DNA from: Chitinophaga dinghuensis | Lineage (GTDB): Bacteria > Bacteroidota > Bacteroidia > Chitinophagales > Chitinophagaceae | Direction: 5' to 3' | Length of the DNA: 64,000 bases | NCBI RefSeq assembly: GCF_003259435.1 | Contig: NZ_QLMA01000006.1 | Coordinates: 248,001 to 312,000 of the forward strand | Shown: in pieces, positions 44,039-53,160 of the stretch | Layout: the number at the start of each line of letters is the position of its first letter | Position numbering within the stretch: position 1 is the first letter of the stretch | Made by a program: the position numbers and the translations under genes | Notes under the pieces: generated by a model | Database searches by the model: none | Seen by the model: the letters and a program-made list of their open reading frames with translations, nothing else | Told to the model about the DNA's origin: nothing

Positions 44039-44599
44039 TTAGTTCTTAATAAAATTTACCATAAGTAGTAAACAAACCGGTAACCCATAGTCTGCCAAGT
44101 ACTTACGTAATATTTTTAATGCTCTCCCCATGTAATTCTCCACCGTTTTTGCCGATAATCCCAGTTCATTCGCAGCCTGTTGATGCGTCATGCCCTGTAC
44201 CCGGCAACGGGTGAATACCTCCCGGCACTGTGGCGGGAGATTGGCGATTGCTTCGTATATTAATTTTTCGTAATGCGGCTTTGCCTCGCGTTTTTCCTGT
44301 TCGGAAGGTTCCTCACTGGTATCGGCGAGTTGTTCAAAGCCTTTTTGGTGCGACTGCTCCACCTGCAGTTTACGGAGCGCAGAGATAGAATTATTCCTTA
44401 CCGCCCTATATAAATAAGGCTTGATATTGGGAATACCGATCATCTCCTGATGTCGCTGCCATAACCTGATAAACGTTTCCTGGACTACATCTTCCGCTGC
44501 TGCATCGTCGTTCAGAAAAGTGTAAGCATAGTTACACAATTCACCGTACAATGACTCGAAAAGATCCTTATATGCTTGATAAGAAGGCATAGTAATCAT
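44039..44599 (-). CDS. ECF RNA polymerase sigma factor
   Basis: The protein has 186 residues; ATG codons at 44599 and 44590 are both possible. Region 2 shows FLNDDAAAEDVVQETFIRLW and IPNIKPYLYRAVRNNSISAL, and region 4 shows LPPQCREVFTRCRVQGMTHQ with the helix-turn-helix QAANELGLSAKTVENYMGRA. A hydrophobic C-terminal tail (LPVCLLLMVNFI) is unusual but common in Bacteroidota FecI-like sigmas. It directs transcription of the TonB receptor cassette. Confidence 0.95.
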   Translation of the reverse strand: MITMPSYQAYKDLFESLYGELCNYAYTFLNDDAAAEDVVQETFIRLWQRHQEMIGIPNIKPYLYRAVRNNSISALRKLQVEQSHQKGFEQLADTSEEPSEQEKREAKPHYEKLIYEAIANLPPQCREVFTRCRVQGMTHQQAANELGLSAKTVENYMGRALKILRKYLADYGLPVCLLLMVNFIKN

Positions 44600-44763
44600 T
44601 TTACCTTCACAATAGTTTTGATGATGAATAATGCTAATGTACTGTTTTTATATATAAAAATAATCCCATTTTCATTTTAATGTGTTGGAGGGCAAGTTCT
44701 TAGGATTTGCCGTATCTCATATTTTCTCCTTGCTTTTCAGATTATAATTTTATCTTGGTGGCA

Positions 44764-44783
44764 TTATGCAATCCATTGCATAA
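44764..44783. promoter_or_regulatory. 20-bp palindrome upstream of the GH3 gene
   Basis: TTATGCAAT (44764-44772) and ATTGCATAA (44775-44783) form a perfect 9-bp dyad with a CC spacer, 28 bp before the GH3 start codon. A near -7 match (TATCTTGG, 44752-44759) lies just upstream, so the dyad would sit at the transcription start. It could be an operator or a 5' hairpin. Confidence 0.45.
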
Positions 44784-44811
44784 ATTTTATGCGTTAAATA
44801 AATATCAGCAA

Positions 44812-47220
44812 ATGAAGCTCAGGATTACTGCAACCGGGTTGCTGACTGTTCTGGCAGTACAATATGCTACTGCTCAGAAACAGCAGCCCATCTATCGGAA
44901 TGGCTGGATTGATTTCAACAAGAATGGCAAAAAGGATGTTTTCGAAGATCCTTCCCGTACCGTGGATGAACGTATTAAAGACCTGCTGTCACAAATGACA
45001 CTGGACGAAAAAACTTGCCAGATGGCTACCCTGTACGGCTATGGAAGAGTATTGAAAGATGAAATGCCAACGCCGGAATGGAAGAATAAAGTCTGGAAAG
45101 ATGGTATCGCCAATATCGATGAAGAACTGAACAGCGTCGCCAATAACAAAAAGGCGCAAACACAGTATTCATTTCCATACAATCGCCACGCAGCTGCCAT
45201 CAACACGGTGCAACGCTGGTTCATTGAAGAAACCCGACTGGGTATTCCGGTGGATTTTACTACCGAAGGTATTCATGGACTGAACCATGATCGCGCAACG
45301 CCTTTACCTGCGCCAATTGGTATAGGCAGTACCTGGAACCGCGCGCTGGTATTGCAGGCAGGACAAATAGCCGGCAGAGAAGCTAAACTCCTCGGCTATA
45401 CGAACGTATATGCGCCGATTTTAGATCCTGCCCGCGATCCTCGCTGGGGCCGCGTGGTAGAATGCTATGGGGAAGATCCCTTCCTGATAGCGGAACTGGG
45501 TAAAGAAATGGTGAACGGTATTCAATCCCAGGGCGTGGCATCTACGCTGAAACACTTTGCGGTATACAGTATTCCTAAAGGTGGACGCGACGGGAATGCC
45601 CGCACAGATCCACATGTGGCGCCAAGGGAAATGCACCAATTATACCTGTATCCTTTCCGTCGCGTAATCCAGGAAGCTAAGCCAATGGGGGTGATGAGCA
45701 GTTATAACGACTGGGACGGAGAACCTGTAACCGGTAGCTACTATTTCCTGACCCAATTACTCCGCAAGGAATTTGGATTTGATGGATATGTGGTATCCGA
45801 CAGCGATGCGGTAGAATATATTTATTCCAAACACCACGTAGCAGTGGATTATAAAGATGCGGTACGTCAGGCGGTGGAAGCTGGTTTGAACGTTAGAACC
45901 AACTTCACGCCACCAGAAGATTTCATCATGCCATTAAGACAATTGGTGAAAGAAGGAAACGTGTCTATGAAAACAATTGATAGCCGCGTTGCTGATGTAC
46001 TGAGAGTGAAATTTAAACTGGGATTGTTTGATCATCCTTATGTAGATGAGAAATTGGCCGATAAAGGCGTACACACTGCTGCTGATGATTCCTTTGCATT
46101 ACAGCTCAACCGTGAATCCCTTGTACTGCTGAAGAATGAAAAAAATACGCTGCCACTGAACAGGGCCGCTGTTCGCAAAATCCTGGTAACAGGACCGCTG
46201 GCCACTGCAGAGAGTCACGCTAACAGCCGCTATGGTCCATCAAACAATCCGGTAATTAATGTGCTGGATGGTATCCGCAAACTGGCTGGAAACGGTATCA
46301 ATGTTACCTATTCTAAAGGTTGTGATGTGGTAAACCCAGGCTGGCCTGGCACTGAAATCGTACCGACTCCTTTAAGTCAGGCGGAACAGGATAGTATAGC
46401 CGATGCCGTTAGTAAAGCAAAAGATGCGGATGTGATTATTGCCGTGGTAGGGGAAGATGATAAGCGAGTTGGAGAAAGTCTCTCCCGCACCAGTCTGGAT
46501 CTCCCTGGTCGCCAGTTGCAATTGCTGCAGGCGCTCCATGCTACGGGCAAACCTGTGGTGGCGGTGCTGATCAATGGTCAGCCACTGACTATTAACTGGG
46601 AAGATCAAAACCTGTCTGCTATCCTGGAATCATGGTTCCCTGGCCCTCAGGGAGGTATCGCGGTGGCGGAAGCCCTCTTCGGCGATTATAACCCAGGTGG
46701 TAAACTGACAGTAACCTTCCCTAAATCTACTGGTCAGATTGAACTGAATTTTCCATACAAGCCCGGTTCTCACGCAGACCAGCCTTCCAGTGGTAATAAC
46801 GGTTACGGACGTACGAGCGTTAACGGCCCGCTGTATCCTTTCGGCTACGGTCTGAGCTATACGACTTTCTCCTACGGCAATCTGTCGGTTACTCCTGAAC
46901 AGAATCACCAACAGGGCGATTTCCAGGTAAGCGTAGAGGTAACCAATACGGGTAAACGTACTGGCGATGAAGTAGTACAACTTTATATGCATGACAAAGT
47001 AAGCAGCGTAACCACTTATGTATGGCAGCTGCGCGGTTTTGAAAGAGTAACCCTGAAACCAGGCGAAACCAAAACCCTTCACTTTACGTTGCATCCAGAC
47101 GACCTGGCCTTACTAGATAAGGATATGAACTGGACGGTGGAACCCGGTGAATTTGAAATTGCAGTGGGTGGCAATTCTGAAGATCTCAAGCTGAAAAAGA
47201 CCATTACCGTTAACAGGTAA
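44812..47220 (+). CDS. Glycoside hydrolase family 3 (beta-glucosidase/xylosidase type)
   Basis: The ATG at 44812 (MKLRITATGLLTVLAVQYATAQ) gives a signal peptide; the ATG at 44707 only adds an unlikely leader. The protein has 802 residues. The GH3 N-terminal barrel (about 50-400) has the substrate-binding KHFA (247-250) and the nucleophile Asp330 in GYVVSDSDAVEYI. The alpha/beta sandwich domain (about 430-660) and fibronectin type III-like domain (about 700-795) follow. It cleaves terminal beta-linked glucose or xylose from oligosaccharides in the periplasm. The loop after the nucleophile is DSDAV rather than DWGAV. A terminator follows, so it is monocistronic. Confidence 0.95.
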   Translation: MKLRITATGLLTVLAVQYATAQKQQPIYRNGWIDFNKNGKKDVFEDPSRTVDERIKDLLSQMTLDEKTCQMATLYGYGRVLKDEMPTPEWKNKVWKDGIANIDEELNSVANNKKAQTQYSFPYNRHAAAINTVQRWFIEETRLGIPVDFTTEGIHGLNHDRATPLPAPIGIGSTWNRALVLQAGQIAGREAKLLGYTNVYAPILDPARDPRWGRVVECYGEDPFLIAELGKEMVNGIQSQGVASTLKHFAVYSIPKGGRDGNARTDPHVAPREMHQLYLYPFRRVIQEAKPMGVMSSYNDWDGEPVTGSYYFLTQLLRKEFGFDGYVVSDSDAVEYIYSKHHVAVDYKDAVRQAVEAGLNVRTNFTPPEDFIMPLRQLVKEGNVSMKTIDSRVADVLRVKFKLGLFDHPYVDEKLADKGVHTAADDSFALQLNRESLVLLKNEKNTLPLNRAAVRKILVTGPLATAESHANSRYGPSNNPVINVLDGIRKLAGNGINVTYSKGCDVVNPGWPGTEIVPTPLSQAEQDSIADAVSKAKDADVIIAVVGEDDKRVGESLSRTSLDLPGRQLQLLQALHATGKPVVAVLINGQPLTINWEDQNLSAILESWFPGPQGGIAVAEALFGDYNPGGKLTVTFPKSTGQIELNFPYKPGSHADQPSSGNNGYGRTSVNGPLYPFGYGLSYTTFSYGNLSVTPEQNHQQGDFQVSVEVTNTGKRTGDEVVQLYMHDKVSSVTTYVWQLRGFERVTLKPGETKTLHFTLHPDDLALLDKDMNWTVEPGEFEIAVGGNSEDLKLKKTITVNR

Positions 47221-47244
47221 TATTATCCATATCCTACAAAAACG

Positions 47245-47277
47245 CCCCGGGATGGTCTTCCCGGGGTTATTTTTTTT
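47245..47277 (+). terminator. Rho-independent terminator after the GH3 gene
   Basis: CCCCGGG (47245-47251) and CCCGGGG (47260-47266) form a 7-bp GC stem followed after TTA by eight T. Confidence 0.88.
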
Positions 47278-47295
47278 AAAGTAATACCGGATGTT

Positions 47296-47303
47296 TAGCT
47301 TTG
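47296..47303 (+). promoter_or_regulatory. Candidate -7 element for the lipoprotein array
   Basis: TAGCTTTG matches TAnnTTTG, with a TTTTA 18 bp upstream that could serve as -33 and is part of the GH3 terminator T tract. Transcription would start about 20 bp before the first array gene. Confidence 0.4.
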
Positions 47304-47325
47304 TTGTTATTCTTCAGTAACGACT

Positions 47326-48723
47326 ATGATTAAACGCTATATCCTTATTGTACTGGTAGCCCTGTTAACTGCCTGTAACCAATCCCCCAAAGAACAATCG
47401 ACGTCCAATGCAGACGTGTCTGCCTATAAAAATTATATCGATTCTATTCCATTCCTGCAAATACCTCAATATTACGGGGAAGAGATGCCTGTGATTAAGA
47501 GTGGCTGCGCTTTTGAAGATCCGGGGAATAAGTATGATGATCTCCGGGGAGCGAAAGTGCATACTCCTGATGGTACCGTGGTCATCTTGTATTTCGGCAG
47601 GAAAAAAGAAAATTACAACTATTGGATGACCTCTTTTGATAGCACCGGAAAACAAATCAATAAAGTAGACATTGGTACGCGTGACCTTCAGGATGAAACG
47701 CCAAAATATGTGACGAAAGCCTTGATGGAGAATGATTCTATCCTGGAATACCGTTCCTACTTTGATGAAGGATATGATAAAGTGATGGGGGCAACTTTTA
47801 ATGCTTCTGCGATTAAACAACTGGTCGTGCGCCCTGGAGGAAAACTGGTCTGGAAGACAGAAAAGAAAGAAACATACCCTGAATTTTTAAGCAGCTTACC
47901 GGCATTAACATTGCCATTAGTCTATAATAATGTGCCTACAGATAAAAGTCTTACGCTGGCGTCCAGAGGTAATTCCTGGTTTGACTACGGCAAATTATTG
48001 CTCTTCGATTTTCCTTTGGTATATAAAGTTGGAAAAATATCGATCACTGGTAAATTGCCCGCTGCCCTATTGAAAGCGACGGGATTGAGTGTTACCGAAG
48101 GTGAATTCGACTATGAACCTGCTTTATTGCTGGTTACCTACGACGCCCAAGGTAGAGAGGCAGACAGAGTGCGGGTTTGTGGCAATAACTCCACAGAAGC
48201 GAGCGCTGATACGCTTTCTCATCTCAACATCGCAACAGATGGCGGCATTTCCTTTAAAGAAAGCGGGAGCTACTGGGATAACCCGGAGTGCATGGGAATA
48301 ATGGAATATGTTAAGCAGACTACTGTCACCTGGAATGAAAAAGGAATTTTCAGCAAAATTTATGCGGATTACACGATCAGTTTCCCTCTTTTCGATCCGG
48401 CGAAAGTTACAGAGACGGAACCAGGCACAGCGCCGTCTTTATTGACACTACTGGATGGTTGGGATATGGCGTTGATGTTTTACAGTTACCCAAATGAGCA
48501 TGGAACAGGTATTCAGCTACTGACGGTCAATAAAGCAGGTAAAGTATTAGGTGTGTTGGACTTAAAGAGCCTGCAGGCGCCGACATCGGCAGACTTACCC
48601 CAAAAGATATCTGCTCCTGCTATAGATGCATCTATCTGGAAAAATCTAAAAGGGCCTGTACGACTGGTTTTGAATGATAAGACCTTTAATATTGCTGCCG
48701 ATGGAAGCATTATGCCTCAATAA
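47326..48723 (+). CDS. Array lipoprotein 1 of 5, unknown family
   Basis: The protein has 465 residues with lipobox LTAC (about Cys 17). It is a diverged member of the family repeated in the next four genes. Shared marks are the start MxKRY, an acidic patch with EDPGNKYDDLRGAKVHTPDG, WMTSFDSTGKQINKVDIGTR, MENDSILEYRSYF, LVVRPGGKLVWKTEKKETYP, GNSWFDYGKLLLFDFP and the C-terminal FNIAADGSIMPQ. It is all-beta in appearance, with no catalytic motif I recognise. It is likely exported to the periplasm or surface. I cannot assign a function. Confidence 0.8.
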   Translation: MIKRYILIVLVALLTACNQSPKEQSTSNADVSAYKNYIDSIPFLQIPQYYGEEMPVIKSGCAFEDPGNKYDDLRGAKVHTPDGTVVILYFGRKKENYNYWMTSFDSTGKQINKVDIGTRDLQDETPKYVTKALMENDSILEYRSYFDEGYDKVMGATFNASAIKQLVVRPGGKLVWKTEKKETYPEFLSSLPALTLPLVYNNVPTDKSLTLASRGNSWFDYGKLLLFDFPLVYKVGKISITGKLPAALLKATGLSVTEGEFDYEPALLLVTYDAQGREADRVRVCGNNSTEASADTLSHLNIATDGGISFKESGSYWDNPECMGIMEYVKQTTVTWNEKGIFSKIYADYTISFPLFDPAKVTETEPGTAPSLLTLLDGWDMALMFYSYPNEHGTGIQLLTVNKAGKVLGVLDLKSLQAPTSADLPQKISAPAIDASIWKNLKGPVRLVLNDKTFNIAADGSIMPQ

Positions 48724-48771
48724 CCCCATTTTTGTATATACTTTTATAATACTATTTATATCCTAACCTTC

Positions 48772-50178
48772 ATGAATAAACGCTATTTCGTTTTTGCCCT
48801 GCTATGTATTATGGCCGCCTGCAAGGATCAACCCAAGAAGCAGGTGAGTCAGGTAGATCCTGCTGCATTTAAAGCTTTCGTACAGGCATTACCTTACGTT
48901 CAAACACCATTGGCCCATCCGGAATATATGTCACTCATAAAAGAATTGCATACGGTAGAAGATACCGCTACCAACTATGAAGATCTCAGGGCAGGTCGTA
49001 TTCGTACGGCCGACGACGTGATAGTGATATTCTATTATGGGGAGAAAAAACATAAGGGTCGGTTTTGGGTGACTAGCTATAATGCGGAGGGTACAATCCT
49101 GGAACAGACTGAGATTGGAGAGAAAATAGATGAAGACGGGACTTCTAAATATGTGAACCGGATAGTCATGGAAAACGACTCCATTATTGAATGTAGGAAA
49201 TACTATTCTGTTATGGATGGTAGTTTCAATGCATTTGATCCTGACAAACCCTCTGAAGTACGCTTTCTGGCTATAAGGCCAGGTGGTAAGATGGTATGGA
49301 AACGAGCAGAGAAAGAAAGCTTCCAAACCTACCTGGCTAATTTTGAGAAATTAACAACGCCACTCAGTTATGAGTCAACACCGGAAATGTCTCCTTTCCA
49401 ACAAGCATACAGGGGTGGGTCCTGGCTGGATTATGGTGGACTGTTGTCTACCACTTTTCCCAATGTCTCAAAAATGGGGAAGCTGGAACTCCCTGGAAAG
49501 CCCACTATGGTATTGCTGAAGGTGAATGATATGGATACCGGCGGCGACCTGGAATCCTATGGCCCCTCCCTGATGCTGGTCGCATATAATACCGCCGGGA
49601 GGGAAACTGATCGGCTGGAAGTGACGGGCACTTATTCAACGGAAGGTTTTGAGTCTGCCACTACTAATTTTAATATGGAACAGGATGGAAGCTTTGGTTT
49701 GATGAAGTCCTCCACTATGAGTGACAACAGTGATAACTTTGGATCGGTCAATGCTGAAAGAATTATTAAATATACTGTCAGTCCGGAAGGACGATTTATT
49801 AAGAACTATACCGCAGTGAAATTTGTAGTTGGGAACTTTGAACCCGCTACCTTCGAAATGGATACAAGTAATATTAAGCCAGCGGACGATAGCGAATATC
49901 TAGGTATTTTGGAAGATTGGAATCTGGCCTTGTTCATTCATACCTATGTAGTGAAGAATGATAAAATAATGCGACTGATCACCGCCAATAAAGCCGGGCA
50001 AATTATGGGTTCCGCTATTCTGATGAATACCTTTGTGAATGAGATCAAATTACCCACTTCTATCACGGTTGATTACCTGAAATTTCCTGAAAAGGGCGTC
50101 ATTACAGGGCCTGTTACAGTTACAGTTGCCGATAATACTTATGCAATTGGAAAAGATGGTAGTATTGTAAAGCAGTAA
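48772..50178 (+). CDS. Array lipoprotein 2 of 5, unknown family
   Basis: The protein has 468 residues with lipobox MAAC (Cys17). It appears built from repeats. FKAFVQALPYVQTPL (33-47) resembles FQTYLANFEKLTTPL (184-198). VIVIFYYGEKK..WVTSYNAEG (83-107) resembles SLMLVAYNTAGRETDR (266-281) and, more weakly, LALFIHTYV...RLITANKAGQ (385-410). The protein closes with TYAIGKDGSIVKQ. Its nearest neighbours are genes 3 and 4. The gap before it is 48 bp, with the leader CTAACCTTC-ATG. It is possibly a ligand- or envelope-binding module; no function is known. Confidence 0.82.
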   Translation: MNKRYFVFALLCIMAACKDQPKKQVSQVDPAAFKAFVQALPYVQTPLAHPEYMSLIKELHTVEDTATNYEDLRAGRIRTADDVIVIFYYGEKKHKGRFWVTSYNAEGTILEQTEIGEKIDEDGTSKYVNRIVMENDSIIECRKYYSVMDGSFNAFDPDKPSEVRFLAIRPGGKMVWKRAEKESFQTYLANFEKLTTPLSYESTPEMSPFQQAYRGGSWLDYGGLLSTTFPNVSKMGKLELPGKPTMVLLKVNDMDTGGDLESYGPSLMLVAYNTAGRETDRLEVTGTYSTEGFESATTNFNMEQDGSFGLMKSSTMSDNSDNFGSVNAERIIKYTVSPEGRFIKNYTAVKFVVGNFEPATFEMDTSNIKPADDSEYLGILEDWNLALFIHTYVVKNDKIMRLITANKAGQIMGSAILMNTFVNEIKLPTSITVDYLKFPEKGVITGPVTVTVADNTYAIGKDGSIVKQ

Positions 50179-50206
50179 TCACAAAACTATTTATAGCCTA
50201 ACCTTT

Positions 50207-51628
50207 ATGTATAAACGTAATTTATTTCTACTTCTTGTACTAGTGATGATATCCTGTAACTGGAAGGAGAATAAAAAGGAAACGGAGAAATCACCGAAGG
50301 ATATATCTTCCTTTCTGCAATTCGTACAGTCGCTGCCGTTAGTGAAAATTCCATTCACCTATAAAAATGCATTACAGACGATTGCTGTGGGACATACGTT
50401 TGAAGACACTGCTACGCATTACGACCGGTTAATGGCAGCCAGAATTTCGACGAATAGTGATGTAGTAGCTATACTTTTCTATGGTGAGCAAAAAGACCAT
50501 GGCCATTACTGGGTGACTTCCTATCACGACGATGGAACAAAATTAGATCAGGTACAGATAGGGGAGTCTATTAATCCATATGGACAGATGGGGAAATATG
50601 CCACAAAAGTGGTGATGGAGAATGATTCTATAATTGAGTTTAGAAAATATTATGTAGAATACACAGGAAATTTCTTTACAAATCACACAAAATATCCTTC
50701 AGAGATTCATCTGCTGGCGGTTCAATCCAATGGGAAATTAGTTTGGAAGCCTGTCGTGAAAGAATCATTCCAGACGTACCTGGCATCCTTTCCGAAATTG
50801 ACGCCTCCACTAAAGTATGATTCCACACCTGCCCGAAATGATTTCAAACTAGCGCAGCGAGCTACTTCCTGGTTTGATTTTGGCGCACTTTTACAATCAG
50901 ATTTTGCGTCCCTGTATATGGTAGGGAAAATGGAAATTCCCGGAAAACCCGCCATGGTACTTTTGAAAGTGGATCACCTGGATGGAGGCGAAGATGCGGA
51001 CTCCTATGGCCCTACCATGATGTTGGTGGCCTATAACCAGCTGGGCATTGAAACGGATAGAATGGATGTAACGGCAAGTTATGTAATGGAAAATTATCAA
51101 ACCGCCACCAGTCAGTTCAACATGGCAACCAACGGTGATTTTACAGTAACGGAGTATCTCCGTCAGGGGGATGCCACCGAAGGATATTCGGCGATTGCTG
51201 ATGAAAGAAACTTGAAATGTACTTTGAATGAAGCGGGTCGTTTTATCAGGACTTATACCTCGGTAAAACTCACCGTTCATCATTTCGATCCGGTGAAACT
51301 GCACAATTCTAAAGGAGGGACTACCGAATATGATGATGTGGATTACCTGGGCTCTTTAGAAGACTGGAATCTCGCTGTATTTATACATACCGACGTGAAT
51401 AAAACAGGCAAAGTGATCTCGTTGCTCACCGTCAGTCCAAGCGGGCGGGTGGTGAGTGCAATGGTCTTGCATAATACCACCGGGAATACAAACGTAAAGC
51501 CACTGGAGACCATGAATCCCGCGTATATAAGGCAGGAAGTAAAAGGAGCCCTGATAGGATCTGCTACCGTTTCTATTGCCGGCAAAACCTATTCCATAGC
51601 CCAAGATGGGAGTATTCATGCCCAATAA
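50207..51628 (+). CDS. Array lipoprotein 3 of 5, unknown family
   Basis: The protein has 473 residues with lipobox MISC (about Cys 17). It keeps every family block: VAILFYGEQKDHGHYWVTSY, MENDSIIEFRKYYVEY, FQTYLASFPKLTPPLKYDST, MVGKMEIPGKPAMVLLKV, YGPTMMLVAYNQLGIETDRM, LGSLEDWNLAVFIHT and TYSIAQDGSIHAQ. A PYGQM insertion at about residue 126 distinguishes it. The gap to the previous gene is 28 bp with a leader almost identical to that of the previous member (CTAACCTTT-ATG). Confidence 0.82.
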   Translation: MYKRNLFLLLVLVMISCNWKENKKETEKSPKDISSFLQFVQSLPLVKIPFTYKNALQTIAVGHTFEDTATHYDRLMAARISTNSDVVAILFYGEQKDHGHYWVTSYHDDGTKLDQVQIGESINPYGQMGKYATKVVMENDSIIEFRKYYVEYTGNFFTNHTKYPSEIHLLAVQSNGKLVWKPVVKESFQTYLASFPKLTPPLKYDSTPARNDFKLAQRATSWFDFGALLQSDFASLYMVGKMEIPGKPAMVLLKVDHLDGGEDADSYGPTMMLVAYNQLGIETDRMDVTASYVMENYQTATSQFNMATNGDFTVTEYLRQGDATEGYSAIADERNLKCTLNEAGRFIRTYTSVKLTVHHFDPVKLHNSKGGTTEYDDVDYLGSLEDWNLAVFIHTDVNKTGKVISLLTVSPSGRVVSAMVLHNTTGNTNVKPLETMNPAYIRQEVKGALIGSATVSIAGKTYSIAQDGSIHAQ

Positions 51629-51656
51629 TTAACTCATTTTATATACCCTTACTTTT

Positions 51657-53054
51657 ATGAACAAACGTTATTTAATATTGGCTGTTGCTGGTTTGATCGC
51701 AGCCTGCGATAACAAACCAAAACAACAGGAAAATGCCGTGGATAAAGCGGCCTTCCATGCTTTCGTACAGGCGCTGCCGTTGGTGGAAACACCGCTGGAA
51801 AGCCTGGATAATATGACTTCCTTAAAAGAAAATCATACGATTGAAGATACGCTTACCAAGTATGATGACCTGAAAGCCGGTCGCATTCGTACAGCCCAGG
51901 ATGCAGTCGTGGTGGTTTATTTTGGAGAAAAGGATAACTCCAAACGTTATTGGATAACTTCCTACGGCCCTGATGGGAATAAGTTGGAACAGGTACAGAT
52001 TGGAGAAAGAATATTCCCGGACGGACAAGCGAAATATGTTACCAAAGCGGTAATGGAGAATGACTCTATTGTCGAATTCAGAAAGTACTATGTGGACGGG
52101 CATGGTGTTTCCATCAACTTCAATGCAGACCATCCATCGGAAATCCGCTACCTGGCTATCCGGAAAGGGGGTAAACTAGTATGGAAAGAGGTGAAAAAGG
52201 AGACCTATCAGACCTTTCTTGCGGGGTTCCCGAAATTGACGCTGCCACTGACTTATGAAGAGACGCCAGATCATAAAAAATTCTCACGTTTAAAACAGAC
52301 AGGCTCCTGGTTGGACTTTGGCGGCTTTATGGCGGCTGCTTTTCCTGCCATCTACAAGGTGGGAAAGATTGAAATTCCTGGTAAACCAACTATGACATTA
52401 GTGTTAGGGAATGATGTCTATGAAGCCGGAGAAATCGATTCCTTTGGCCCTTCTTTAATCCTGATTGCGTTTAACCAACAAGGTGTTGAAACAGATAGAA
52501 TAGAGGTAACTGGCTCATTTGCTACTGAAGGGTATCAATCGGAGAATAAATCCTTCAAAATGGACCAGGATGGGACCATCACTTACCTGGAAAATTCTCA
52601 GGCTGGTGAGTACAGTGATAACTTCGCAAACGCAGTAGACGAAAGAATGGTGAAGGTAAGTATTGGTGGCGATGGCCATTTTAACCGCACCTATACCAAT
52701 ATCAAATTGGTGGTGAATAAGTTTGAACCCAACAGACAGGAGAATACTTCCTCCAATACCAATGTTGAAAGTCTGGGATCATTGGGAGATTGGAATATCA
52801 CTGCTTTTTTGCATACTTATCAGGAGGCGTCCGGACAAGCGATCCGACTGATCACCACCAACAAGGCCGGGCAAATTTTAGGCTCGGTAATGCTGGATAA
52901 TACTTTTACAGACCCGCAGATGAAACTGCCTTCTTCCATAGACAAAGCCTATGCGGAATATGAAGGTTTTGCCACTGTTTCAGGGCCGGTAACCTTAACT
53001 ATAGGCGACAAAACTTATGCTATCACGAAAGATGGCGCCATCACTGCACAATAA
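51657..53054 (+). CDS. Array lipoprotein 4 of 5, unknown family
   Basis: The protein has 465 residues with lipobox IAAC (about Cys 16). It is the closest relative of member 2: FHAFVQALPLVETPL, YDDLKAGRIRTAQDAVVVVY, WITSYGPDGNKLEQVQIGER, FQTFLAGFPKLTLPLTYEET-type block, VGKIEIPGKPTMTLVLG and RLITTNKAGQILGSVMLDNT. It is 28 bp after member 3 with leader CTTACTTTT-ATG. A terminator follows, so members 1-4 are one unit. Confidence 0.82.
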   Translation: MNKRYLILAVAGLIAACDNKPKQQENAVDKAAFHAFVQALPLVETPLESLDNMTSLKENHTIEDTLTKYDDLKAGRIRTAQDAVVVVYFGEKDNSKRYWITSYGPDGNKLEQVQIGERIFPDGQAKYVTKAVMENDSIVEFRKYYVDGHGVSINFNADHPSEIRYLAIRKGGKLVWKEVKKETYQTFLAGFPKLTLPLTYEETPDHKKFSRLKQTGSWLDFGGFMAAAFPAIYKVGKIEIPGKPTMTLVLGNDVYEAGEIDSFGPSLILIAFNQQGVETDRIEVTGSFATEGYQSENKSFKMDQDGTITYLENSQAGEYSDNFANAVDERMVKVSIGGDGHFNRTYTNIKLVVNKFEPNRQENTSSNTNVESLGSLGDWNITAFLHTYQEASGQAIRLITTNKAGQILGSVMLDNTFTDPQMKLPSSIDKAYAEYEGFATVSGPVTLTIGDKTYAITKDGAITAQ

Positions 53055-53076
53055 TCGCAGTGAGAAATCGTTGCTC

Positions 53077-53117
53077 AACCACCTGCCGGATATATCCGAC
53101 GCAGGTGGTTGCTTTTT
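53077..53117 (+). terminator. Rho-independent terminator closing array members 1-4
   Basis: AACCACCTGC (53077-53086) pairs with GCAGGTGGTT (53101-53110) around an inner CGGATATATCCG hairpin, followed by GCTTTTT. The array is therefore split before its fifth member. Confidence 0.88.
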
Positions 53118-53160
53118 AGGGAATTATATTATCTTGCCCCGCAAATCATCCCGACAATCC

